The position numbers and the translations under genes were made by a program. From Thermodesulfovibrionales bacterium (GTDB lineage: Bacteria > Nitrospirota > Thermodesulfovibrionia > Thermodesulfovibrionales > SM23-35): a DNA stretch of 10,945 nt. The notes under the pieces were generated by a model. That model saw only the letters and a program-made list of their open reading frames with translations, had not been told where the DNA came from and ran no database searches. Position 1 is the stretch's first letter, and each line of letters opens with the position of its first letter. Positions 4,937 to 10,945 of the stretch are shown one piece after another. The DNA is taken from NCBI GenBank assembly GCA_020053565.1, contig JAGVMY010000099.1, positions 1 to 10,945 on the forward strand, in the 5' to 3' direction.

Positions 4937-5188
4937 ATGACTAATTTAAAATCATTAACACCAACAGAAACTCTCGACGTTCTCGGAAGAGTTTGTCCTT
5001 ACCCTATAGTCCTTACCAAAAAATTAATGGAAAAATTGCCCAGCGGGGCAATAGTAAAGATACTTTGTGACTCACCAGTAACAGTTGAAGATTCTATCCC
5101 CCGATACTGTAAAAAACATGGATATAAATTTGAATCTGTGAAGCTCGAAGACAAAGGTTATTGGGAGCTTTATATACAGAAAACCTGA
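4937..5188 (+). CDS. tusA: TusA-family sulfur carrier protein
   Basis: This 83-residue protein (TusA/SirA family) carries the C-P-x-P signature as C20-P-Y-P in 'LDVLGRVCPYPIVLTKKLMEKLPSGA'-like sequence (motif core residues 16-25). 'LCDSPVTVEDSIPRYCKKHGY' (residues 43-63) follows, the family's second conserved block, and 'YWELYIQK' is the last strand. C20 carries the persulfide. TusA receives sulfur from a cysteine desulfurase or rhodanese and, in Dsr organisms, hands it to DsrE. Its position 52 bases after dsrF, on the same strand, fits that role. The ribosome site before the ATG is poor. Confidence 0.9.
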   Translation: MTNLKSLTPTETLDVLGRVCPYPIVLTKKLMEKLPSGAIVKILCDSPVTVEDSIPRYCKKHGYKFESVKLEDKGYWELYIQKT

Positions 5189-5215
5189 CATAGCGAAGCG
5201 GCAATAAAGGGCAAT

Positions 5216-5788
5216 TCAACTTTTTGCATTTACTGCATTTCTCTTCTTTCTCACATCTCTTATAAACCAGATGATAAAGCCTGCTGCTAAGACACTTGCC
5301 GCTATATACGGTTCATACTTTTTAACGTCACCGAGGACATTTTTAATTGTTGCACCGAAAAAATAGCCCACAAGGGTACATATTATTGCCCAGATAACGC
5401 AACTAATAAGCTGAAAGGTAAAATATTTTTTTACACCCATACGTGAAAGACCAAGGACTGCTGCACTTAATAGCCTGAACCCGTAAAGCCACTGACTTAT
5501 AAATATTGATGCAATTCCATACTTTGCCATTAAAGACTCAAGTTTTGATAGGTCCACTTTTATAAATCTCTGGGTAAATTTAAGGAATGCCTCTCTCCTG
5601 TGAAGTGCAATGATAAAGAATGTTCCGTGACCTACATAGGAGGCTGTAGCAGAGACAAGCACTATCGTATTTGTATCAAGATACCCATTATACGCAAGGA
5701 ACCCTGCTGCAATGAGTACACTCTCGCCTTCAAAAAATGTAAGTATGAATATGGCTAAATAGCCAAATTTTGAGATTAACTCTTCCAG
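5216..5788 (-). CDS. DedA-family membrane protein with a non-standard start
   Basis: Translated from CTG at 5788 this is a 190-residue DedA-family inner-membrane protein, close to the family's usual length of about 200. 'LISKFGYLAIFILTFFEGESVLIAAGFLA' spans the N-terminal re-entrant helix with E20-G-E22. 'SQWLYGFRLLSAAVLGLSRM' (99-118) carries the conserved G-x-R and later Gly. Hydrophobic helices fill residues 122-145 and 163-177, and the end is basic. DedA proteins are linked to lipid flipping and membrane homeostasis; the substrate here is unknown. No ATG, GTG or TTG occurs in frame between the upstream stop (5809-5811) and GTG 5662. Starting at that GTG would delete the conserved first 42 residues. 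AGGAGG (5793-5798) lies four bases before the CTG. The gene converges with tusA, 27 bases apart. Confidence 0.72.
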   Translation of the reverse strand: MEELISKFGYLAIFILTFFEGESVLIAAGFLAYNGYLDTNTIVLVSATASYVGHGTFFIIALHRREAFLKFTQRFIKVDLSKLESLMAKYGIASIFISQWLYGFRLLSAAVLGLSRMGVKKYFTFQLISCVIWAIICTLVGYFFGATIKNVLGDVKKYEPYIAASVLAAGFIIWFIRDVRKKRNAVNAKS

Positions 5789-5792
5789 AACC

Positions 5793-5798
5793 CCTCCT
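5793..5798 (-). promoter_or_regulatory. Ribosome-binding site supporting the CTG start of the DedA gene
   Basis: AGGAGG on the minus strand lies four bases before CTG 5788, exactly where homology places the N-terminus ('LEELISKFGYL'). No comparable site precedes GTG 5662. Confidence 0.45.
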
Positions 5799-5803
5799 GA
5801 GGT

Positions 5804-5846
5804 AATTTATCAGAGAGATTATGTTATATCAAGTGTTAAAGGCTAA
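5804..5846 (-). promoter_or_regulatory. Possible promoter of the DedA gene
   Basis: Two overlapping minus-strand candidates occur between the terminator and the gene. One is TTGATA (5827-5832) with TAAATT (5804-5809), spacer 17. The other is TTAGCC (5841-5846) with CATAAT (5818-5823), spacer 17. The second leaves a leader long enough to keep the ribosome site; the first has the better -35. Confidence 0.28.
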
Positions 5847-5885
5847 AAACGAGGAAGGGATGCCCTATTTTCGGCATCCCTTCCT
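5844..5885 (-). terminator. Intrinsic terminator of the dsrMKJOP-ferredoxin operon
   Basis: A perfect 13-bp stem, AGGAAGGGATGCC (5852-5864) with GGCATCCCTTCCT (5873-5885), encloses an 8-base loop. On the minus strand the stem is followed by CGTTTTTAG. It sits 23 bases after the ferredoxin stop. The plus strand side is also T-rich, so it could act in both directions. Confidence 0.82.
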
Positions 5886-5908
5886 TATTTATTTTTTCAC
5901 AAACAATT

Positions 5909-6094
5909 TTACATCTCTTTGAGCGTTATTGCCCCATTTGTACACTCAGTAACACAGCTTTCACATCCCTCACATAAGTCTGCTTGCACAGCAACACATT
6001 TACCGTCTTTTACCTGCCAAACCTCCACAGGACATATTTCTGCACATTTCCCTTCACCGTTACATTTATCCTTGTCTAATTCCAAAATCCACAC
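5909..6094 (-). CDS. Small ferredoxin with two cluster sites, one with a Cys-to-Glu change
   Basis: The 61-residue ferredoxin has the two-cluster fold. The second site is complete: C41-x2-C44-x2-C47-x3-C51. The first reads C11-x2-E14-x2-C17-x3-C21-P, so the second ligand position is Glu instead of Cys. Some ferredoxins, such as Desulfovibrio africanus Fd III and Pyrococcus Fd, have Asp at this position and hold a [3Fe-4S] or an interconvertible cluster; Glu14 may act similarly. C33 is an extra cysteine. The start is GTG 6094, with AAGGAGGTGA just upstream on the minus strand. The gene follows dsrP after 106 AT-rich bases and precedes the terminator. It is probably cotranscribed with dsrMKJOP and could carry electrons to or from DsrK or the sulfite reductase (inference). 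A TATAAT at 6140-6145 on the minus strand lacks a good -35. Confidence 0.82.
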   Translation of the reverse strand: MWILELDKDKCNGEGKCAEICPVEVWQVKDGKCVAVQADLCEGCESCVTECTNGAITLKEM

Positions 6095-6200
6095 CTAAAA
6101 TCTCACCTCCTTTACTATACGAAAACCTAATCTATTTAAATTATATAATAAATATATTTATAAATCTATATTTTAAGAAACGTCTCAGAATCTCCATAAA

Positions 6201-7388
6201 TTAAATTTTTATCTGCTTTTCACCATATTTATCATAGACCACCTCTTCCTTTACCGTTGTAGCAATCTTGTAAAGGATGGTTAGTATTAAAAACCCGACT
6301 GCCCATACCCCAAGGGTAATTAATGCCTCGGGAATCGTTGGCCAATACTCAAAAACTCTTTCAAACATATTGGGTACAAATCCTCCTACGATTAAACCAA
6401 AACCCTTATCGATCCAGAGGGAAAAGAATACCGCAACTGAAGCTACTGCGAGTGTCGTCTCATTCTTACGCCAGTTAGGATTTAACAGAAGAACAAGAGC
6501 ACTTATTGCGAGGATGCTCGAGAGCCACATCATGGGAACAAGCTTTGTATAACCATCTAAACCAACGTAGAGGTAATCGAATGGATGCATATGTCCTGGT
6601 ATGGTACTGTAGAAAGCGGTAAAGACTTCAAATCCGAGGAACATTACATTTAAGATCATCGTATACGTAATGGTCTTTCCAAGAGCTTGAATGGCCTCTC
6701 TGCCGGGATCAAATTTGGTATATTTTCTTACAATGAGGCACAGGATAATGATAAGAGCGGGTCCGGCTGCAAAGGCTGAGGCTAAGAATCGGGCTGCCAT
6801 GATAGCCGACAGCCAGAGATGCCTTCCTGGAAGGCCTGCGTAAAGAAAGGCCGTTACAATATGGATGCTGGGCGCCCAGGCTATTGCAATGTATATAAAA
6901 GGTTTTATCCATGTTGGCGGCGGCATCCCTTTACGCTCTGCTCCCAGGATAGTCCAGCCAAGCAGAACATTCAACAGAAGGTAACCACTCAAGACAAGCA
7001 TATCAAAGAACATGACCGAATTTGGAGTTGGGTGAAGTATTACATTTAAGACTCGGAGTGGCTGACCCATGTCAACAAAAATAAACAACATACACATAAT
7101 CACTGAGGGAATGGCTAAAAATTCTGCTAAGACGGAAATCCTGCCATATTTTTTATAGTTATGAAGGTAATAAGGCAAGACTACCATGACTGCTGCTGCT
7201 GCTACTCCCACAAGAAAGGTGAACTGCCCGATATAAACCCCCCATGAGACATCCCTGCTCATACCGGTTATTCCTAAGCCATAGAAAAATTGCTGGAGGT
7301 AGAAAATGAAACCCACCCCTATAATGGCTAACAAAAAGAATATCAATCCCCAGTATTTTCGACTTCCTTTTAGCGCAGTTTCAAGCAT
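6201..7388 (-). CDS. dsrP: DsrP, NrfD-like quinone-interacting membrane subunit
   Basis: This 395-residue protein of the NrfD/PsrC family has about ten hydrophobic segments, roughly at residues 13-35, 50-74, 84-106, 125-148, 163-184, 192-220, 238-260, 285-303, 312-335 and 353-376. Family landmarks include 'WGVYIGQFTFLVGVAAA' (49-65) and the acidic residue in 'FVDMGQP' (104-110). DsrP exchanges electrons between the menaquinone pool and DsrO/DsrJ on the periplasmic side. The start at 7388 is preferred over ATG 7394. GGAGG (7397-7401) is eight bases from the former but only two from the latter, and 'MLE-AL-G-R-YW' is the usual N-terminus. The gene overlaps the dsrO stop by eight bases. Confidence 0.93.
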   Translation of the reverse strand: MLETALKGSRKYWGLIFFLLAIIGVGFIFYLQQFFYGLGITGMSRDVSWGVYIGQFTFLVGVAAAAVMVVLPYYLHNYKKYGRISVLAEFLAIPSVIMCMLFIFVDMGQPLRVLNVILHPTPNSVMFFDMLVLSGYLLLNVLLGWTILGAERKGMPPPTWIKPFIYIAIAWAPSIHIVTAFLYAGLPGRHLWLSAIMAARFLASAFAAGPALIIILCLIVRKYTKFDPGREAIQALGKTITYTMILNVMFLGFEVFTAFYSTIPGHMHPFDYLYVGLDGYTKLVPMMWLSSILAISALVLLLNPNWRKNETTLAVASVAVFFSLWIDKGFGLIVGGFVPNMFERVFEYWPTIPEALITLGVWAVGFLILTILYKIATTVKEEVVYDKYGEKQIKI

Positions 7389-8205
7389 GGTCATTACCTC
7401 CTATTATGTAATACACACTGGGTTGAGTCCCGAGCTCAGATTTACGACGGATGGAGAAATGTGAACTAAGAATCCTTCTGACTTCAGAGTTAGGGTCACT
7501 AAGGTCTCCAAAAACCAATCCAGGTTTAGTGCCTGCCTTCTTTGCTGCTTCCTGGGAGGCCTCCACACACGCAGGTATAAGCCCTTTAGCAAGCCTCTCA
7601 TAGCAGAAAGTGCATTTTTCCACGACTCCTTTCATCCTTGTAGGGAATTCCTTATTCTCCTCTTTGATAAAAGGACGTGGGTCTTTCCAATTAAAGCTCC
7701 TTGCACCAAAAGGACACCCTGCCATACAGAATCTGCATCCAATGCAGCGATGCATGTCCATCATAACAATCCCGTCTTTTCTCTTAAATGTTGCCTTTGT
7801 AGGACAAACCCTCACACAAGGTGGATTATCACAGTGGTTACAGAGCATGAGAAATGGCTTGTGTTTTATACCTTCTGTCAAATATTCATGTTCCTGACCT
7901 GGAAATGCGTGTTCATATGTCTCTTTCCATATCCATTTAATCTCATCCTTTGGATTGCCAAGCTCAGGAACGTTGTGGACACGGTGGCATGCGTCCATGA
8001 TATTTTTATAATCATCCTCTGTTTTAAGCTTACTGACATCTACAACCATCGCCCATCTCTTTGCTGTGAGAGCTTTCGGATCCGGCGAATACTGCGCAGC
8101 CTCCAGCCAGTTTCTCTGTAACAAATCAACAGCCGACGTGCCTCCAAGCCCCATTATGGTAGAGATACCCGCTATCTTTATGAATTGTCTTCTATTGATA
8201 CTCAT
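7381..8205 (-). CDS. dsrO: DsrO, periplasmic Tat-exported iron-sulfur protein
   Basis: This 274-residue protein starts with the twin-arginine signal R5-R6-Q-F-I-K and a hydrophobic stretch to about residue 27, so it is exported folded with its clusters. Complete motifs are C122-x2-C125-x4-C130-x3-C134-P and C154-x2-C157-x2-C160-x3-C164-P. A third set is C198-x2-C201-x11-C213, with Ser217 at the place where related NrfC/HybA proteins usually have the last Cys. The region after 'RWAMVVDVSKL', where those relatives carry another Cys motif, has only C73. DsrO links the DsrJ hemes to DsrP. The gene overlaps dsrJ by 4 bases (ATGA) and has GGAG upstream. The C-terminal 'SIRRKSELGTQPSVYYI' segment agrees with DsrO. 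Confidence 0.92.
   Translation of the reverse strand: MSINRRQFIKIAGISTIMGLGGTSAVDLLQRNWLEAAQYSPDPKALTAKRWAMVVDVSKLKTEDDYKNIMDACHRVHNVPELGNPKDEIKWIWKETYEHAFPGQEHEYLTEGIKHKPFLMLCNHCDNPPCVRVCPTKATFKRKDGIVMMDMHRCIGCRFCMAGCPFGARSFNWKDPRPFIKEENKEFPTRMKGVVEKCTFCYERLAKGLIPACVEASQEAAKKAGTKPGLVFGDLSDPNSEVRRILSSHFSIRRKSELGTQPSVYYIIGGNDHA
7396..7402 (-). promoter_or_regulatory. Ribosome-binding site that sets the dsrP start
   Basis: AGGAGGT on the minus strand lies inside the end of dsrO. Its spacing fits ATG 7388 and is too short for ATG 7394, so the dsrP protein probably lacks the first two residues of the longest reading. Confidence 0.5.
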
Positions 8206-8600
8206 GTTTTATTCTCCTTTGGCTGAATGTGACAATCCCAGCAGTAAGGTACTACTGCAGAATAATTGTGGCATTCGTCACAAAACTTTTTCTTGTTCGA
8301 ATGACAGTTCATGCATGTATTTTGAAGACTCATAATATATTTTCCCCCATCTGAAGCGACATAAATCAAGTTCCCTTCACGGACAACTAAGTCTCTCCAG
8401 TCATTCAACATTTTCATATGCTCAGTCTTCATAAAGTCCTTCGGCTCTACACACTTCTTTTCAGCCAATTCCTGGATAACAGGAGTATCAATTTTAGGGT
8501 CTGGTTTTGTGGTAGCCTTCCCCATTTTGCTGTAAAAGGGAAATGTCACAAAAGCCACGAAGATTAAGAGTCCGATGATAATTTTCAGCCCGTTATACAT
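8202..8600 (-). CDS. dsrJ: DsrJ, triheme cytochrome c
   Basis: The 132-residue protein has an N-terminal hydrophobic helix (residues 5-23), which in characterised DsrJ is an uncleaved membrane anchor. Three heme c motifs follow: C96-x2-C99-H100, C107-x2-C110-H111 and C120-x2-C123-H124. C50 lies in the region where Allochromatium DsrJ has the conserved Cys that serves as an unusual axial heme ligand. DsrJ faces the periplasm and exchanges electrons with DsrO. The start at 8600 is chosen because GGAGG (8610-8614) lies nine bases upstream. A longer in-frame reading from 8687 would add 29 charged residues before the signal anchor. The gene overlaps the dsrK end by eight bases. Confidence 0.92.
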   Translation of the reverse strand: MYNGLKIIIGLLIFVAFVTFPFYSKMGKATTKPDPKIDTPVIQELAEKKCVEPKDFMKTEHMKMLNDWRDLVVREGNLIYVASDGGKYIMSLQNTCMNCHSNKKKFCDECHNYSAVVPYCWDCHIQPKENKT

Positions 8601-10230
8601 TTTCACCGCCCTCCTTCCCCGGAAGTGGTTCTCCACGTAAATCAGTTGTTCTCTTCTTCTCTCCCTTGCACACCAATGCATTCGCAACCATCTCGTGAAC
8701 GCCGGTGACAGTCATACCAGGAACCCAGTAATCCATAAGGGGTGGAAGGACGGCCCTGTCAATCGCACAAATACAGGCCAGCATGTTCACTCCATGTTTC
8801 TCCTGAACATACTTTACCGCGTTTGCTCTTGGGAGGCCACCTCTAAGCCTCTCTTCCATATTTTCTGATGCATTTAACCCGGAGCCACTCCCGCAGCAGA
8901 AGGTCTGCTCCCTGATGGTATTTGGTGGCATCTCATAGAAATTGTTGCAGACATTTTTAATGATGTACCGCGGTTCTTCCAAAAACCCCATACCTCTGGC
9001 GGTGTTGCAGGAATCATGAAAAGTTACCTTCAGATGATTATTCCTGCTCGGATCCAGTTTTAATTTATTGTTCTTAATAAGGTCAGCAGTAAATTCGCAG
9101 ATATGAACCATCTTCGTGGATTTTGCATTCTCAAATTTCGTGCCTGTAATAGGGGAGACCGGTTCCTCAAGGAAGTCAGGGGGGCCGTTCCATGTATTCA
9201 TATACTGATGCATAACCCTCCACATATGGCCGCATTCTCCTCCAAGAATCCATTTCACCCCTAACCTCTTGGCTTCGGCGTATATCTTGGAGTTGAGCCT
9301 TTTCGCCATCTCATTCGAGGTGAAAAAGCCGAAATTTCCGCCATCAGAGGCATATGTGCTCCAAGTGTAGTCAAGTCCAAGCTCGTGGAAGAGCAACATG
9401 GTACCCATGGTGAGGTATGTGCCACGTTCATCAAAGTAATCACCAGAAGGCACGACATAGAGGATCTCGGCGCCCTTTCTGTTGTGGGTTGGCGTTACCC
9501 TGATACCCGTTACAGCCTCTAAATCGTTTATATACATATTGAAATATTCTCTGAATGTATGGGGCAAAATGCCGAGGTGATTCCCTGTCCTGTAACATTT
9601 CGCCACAGAAGCAGAGAGCCAGTGGATGTTTAAACCTAAAAGATTGAGTAGTTCTCTCGCAATTATCGTGATCTCAGCCGTATCAATTCCATAAGGGCAG
9701 AAGAGCGAGCAGCGACGGCATTCTGTGCATTGGTATGCATAATACCATAACTCTTTAAGCACTCCGATAGTAAGTTCTCTTGCACATGCAAGCTTCCCAA
9801 AAGCCTTTCCTGACCCTGTAAAGTATTTTCTGTATATCGACCTGAGAAGTTCTGCCCTGACAACAGGCATATTCTTGGGGTCTCCGCCACCGATAAAGAA
9901 ATGACACTTATCAGCGCATGCACCGCACCTCACACAAATATCCATAAAGAGTCGAAAAGAACGGTACTTATCAAGCCGCTCTCTCATCCCTTCTAAAATT
10001 ATCTCTTTCCAATTTTCGGGCAGTTTCCAGTCCTCATCTTTTACCGACCATTTCCTCGGATTCGGAAACCCAACTGTTTCAATGTCTTCCGGCTTATTAC
10101 CATAGCAAAACATGTTAGGCTTGAATTCAACAGGGGTTTCCGTCCAAGCCTTTATAGGAGGCTCATAATCTATCCTCGATAGCTCATCTGGATAAGGTAC
10201 TCCTTTCGGAACTATTGGTTTTATTGCCAT
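8593..10230 (-). CDS. dsrK: DsrK, HdrD-like iron-sulfur catalytic subunit
   Basis: This 545-residue cytoplasmic protein has two [4Fe-4S] motifs: C99-x2-C102-x2-C105-x3-C109 and C168-x2-C171-x2-C174-x3-C178-P. The C-terminal half is of the heterodisulfide reductase HdrD type, with two cysteine-rich (CCG) regions. The first includes C333 ('GGECGHMWR') and C378. The second has C408 ('TFHDSCNTARGMG'), C445-C446-G ('TFCCGSGSGLN') and C486/C488. Such regions hold the special cluster that cleaves or forms disulfides. In the Dsr pathway the partner is believed to be the DsrC trisulfide or disulfide, with electrons passing through DsrM to or from menaquinone. The ATG follows an AGGAG that overlaps the dsrM stop. 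Length and motif order are normal for the family. Confidence 0.95.
   Translation of the reverse strand: MAIKPIVPKGVPYPDELSRIDYEPPIKAWTETPVEFKPNMFCYGNKPEDIETVGFPNPRKWSVKDEDWKLPENWKEIILEGMRERLDKYRSFRLFMDICVRCGACADKCHFFIGGGDPKNMPVVRAELLRSIYRKYFTGSGKAFGKLACARELTIGVLKELWYYAYQCTECRRCSLFCPYGIDTAEITIIARELLNLLGLNIHWLSASVAKCYRTGNHLGILPHTFREYFNMYINDLEAVTGIRVTPTHNRKGAEILYVVPSGDYFDERGTYLTMGTMLLFHELGLDYTWSTYASDGGNFGFFTSNEMAKRLNSKIYAEAKRLGVKWILGGECGHMWRVMHQYMNTWNGPPDFLEEPVSPITGTKFENAKSTKMVHICEFTADLIKNNKLKLDPSRNNHLKVTFHDSCNTARGMGFLEEPRYIIKNVCNNFYEMPPNTIREQTFCCGSGSGLNASENMEERLRGGLPRANAVKYVQEKHGVNMLACICAIDRAVLPPLMDYWVPGMTVTGVHEMVANALVCKGEKKRTTDLRGEPLPGKEGGENV
8610..8614 (-). promoter_or_regulatory. Ribosome-binding site that sets the dsrJ start
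   Basis: GGAGG on the minus strand, within the 3' end of dsrK, lies nine bases before ATG 8600. It supports the short dsrJ start, which places the membrane anchor at the N-terminus. Confidence 0.5.
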
Positions 10231-10234
10231 ATAT

Positions 10235-10945
10235 TCACTCCTTTTCTACTGGCATTCCAACTTCTTTCAATTTTTCCCTGAATTCTTCCTCATACTCCTC
10301 ATATGTATGAACTTTGACCGGATAATTCCAGGGATTTATATGCATGCGCTCGCGGTTATTATTCGCCAAGTTTCTTGTGGGACTAAGAAAGACTCCTGCC
10401 ATATGCATCAGCTTACTGAAAGGAAAGTAGATAAGCAGAGTGCTTACAAGAAACAGATGGATATAAAAAATAACACCGATTCCCTCAGGAACTACAGGAT
10501 TAAAAGTGACCAGTCCCATAGTCAACTCTTTCACTCCCACAACATTCACCTTGAAAAAATATCTCATAAGGAGACCCGAAATTCCAATGCCAAGGATTAA
10601 AAAGAGAGGGAAGTAATCTGCTGCAAGTGAGATGTATCGCACCTGAGGAATTAAAACTCTTCTAAAGAATAAGTAAGTTACCGCCATCAAAAAAACAATA
10701 TCTGTAATGTAAAGCAACGGCACTCCCACCTGGAAAAAAGCATCTAAGGACTCGATAAGTGGGACAAAGAAGAGTATTGGCTCGGTGAATAACCTGAGAT
10801 GCCTCAAGACAATGATAAAAAATGTCCAGTGAAAGGCAAGTCCTGCTGCCCAGAGCCACTTCGTTGATCCATAAGCAAGCCTTGGTCCATCCCTTAAATC
10901 TATTTTCGTGTTTCTGAATAAGGAACGGAAAAGAAGCACTTCAAA
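10235..10945 (-). CDS. dsrM: DsrM, NarI-like heme b membrane subunit (5' end beyond window)
   Basis: The frame stays open to the right edge (codons ttt gaa precede GTG 10939). Homology to DsrM, which is about 330 residues, shows that roughly the first 90 are missing, so GTG 10939 is an internal codon. The visible 236 residues have 'RSLFRNTKIDLRDGPRLAYGSTKWLW', then about five hydrophobic helices. Histidines at positions 37, 47, 161 and 179, numbered from that GTG, are candidate ligands for the two b hemes, as in NarI. DsrM takes electrons from or gives them to menaquinone and pairs with DsrK. The acidic C-terminal tail would lie in the cytoplasm. dsrK follows four bases after the stop. Confidence 0.93.
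   Translation of the reverse strand, partial: FEVLLFRSLFRNTKIDLRDGPRLAYGSTKWLWAAGLAFHWTFFIIVLRHLRLFTEPILFFVPLIESLDAFFQVGVPLLYITDIVFLMAVTYLFFRRVLIPQVRYISLAADYFPLFLILGIGISGLLMRYFFKVNVVGVKELTMGLVTFNPVVPEGIGVIFYIHLFLVSTLLIYFPFSKLMHMAGVFLSPTRNLANNNRERMHINPWNYPVKVHTYEEYEEEFREKLKEVGMPVEKE

Noticed and set aside
7750..8121. Plus-strand open frame of 123 codons
   Set aside because: It lies wholly opposite dsrO, whose Cys motifs and Tat signal show the true coding strand.
8601..8687. Longer N-terminus of dsrJ starting at 8687
   Set aside because: It adds charged residues before the membrane anchor and lies within dsrK coding sequence. The ATG at 8600 has a well-spaced GGAGG.
1..10945. tRNA, rRNA, CRISPR arrays, transposase or integrase genes
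   Set aside because: No spaced direct repeats, cloverleaf-like sequence, rRNA motifs or recombinase catalytic motifs were seen in any reading frame.

Overview
The window reads as a chromosomal segment of an anaerobic, sulfur-metabolising bacterium. The right half carries a dsrMKJOP operon, which encodes the membrane redox complex of dissimilatory sulfur metabolism. The middle carries a second sulfur cluster: three small DsrE-superfamily genes (dsrH, dsrE, dsrF) and a tusA-type sulfur carrier. This combination fits Nitrospirota or Desulfobacterota-like lineages. The sequence alone does not settle the taxon, or whether the pathway runs towards sulfate reduction or sulfur oxidation.

Layout. Positions 1-88 hold the tail of a gene that looks like a TonB C-terminus. 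Positions 89-2606 form an accessory island on the + strand with three units: a stand-alone HEPN-like protein (197-853), a BrnT/BrnA toxin-antitoxin pair (1182-1689) and a Phd-like antitoxin/PIN toxin pair (1809-2536). The units are separated by imperfect inverted repeats that resemble integron attC sites. The clearest is 1684-1740; another is 1013-1085. The HEPN gene is closely bracketed by the complementary 7-mers GTTAGAC and GTCTAAC. I read this as a small cassette array without a visible integrase; this is an inference. Positions 2607-3557 (- strand) encode a lipase-like alpha/beta hydrolase, followed by a 76-bp intergenic palindromic element (3625-3700).

Positions 3803-5188 (+ strand) hold dsrH-dsrE-dsrF and, after 52 bp, tusA. 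Facing them on the - strand is a DedA-family membrane protein (5216-5788) that lacks an ATG, GTG or TTG start at its expected N-terminus. A strong hairpin terminator (5852-5885) closes the - strand operon dsrM (cut by the right edge), dsrK, dsrJ, dsrO, dsrP and a small ferredoxin.

How the genes work together. DsrP and DsrM are quinone-interacting membrane proteins. DsrJ (triheme cytochrome c) and DsrO (Tat-exported iron-sulfur protein) face the periplasm. DsrK (HdrD-like) faces the cytoplasm, where in characterised systems it exchanges electrons with the DsrC thiol/trisulfide. DsrEFH and TusA relay persulfide sulfur in the cytoplasm, classically towards DsrC. DsrAB, DsrC and DsrL/DsrD are not in the window, so pathway direction stays open.
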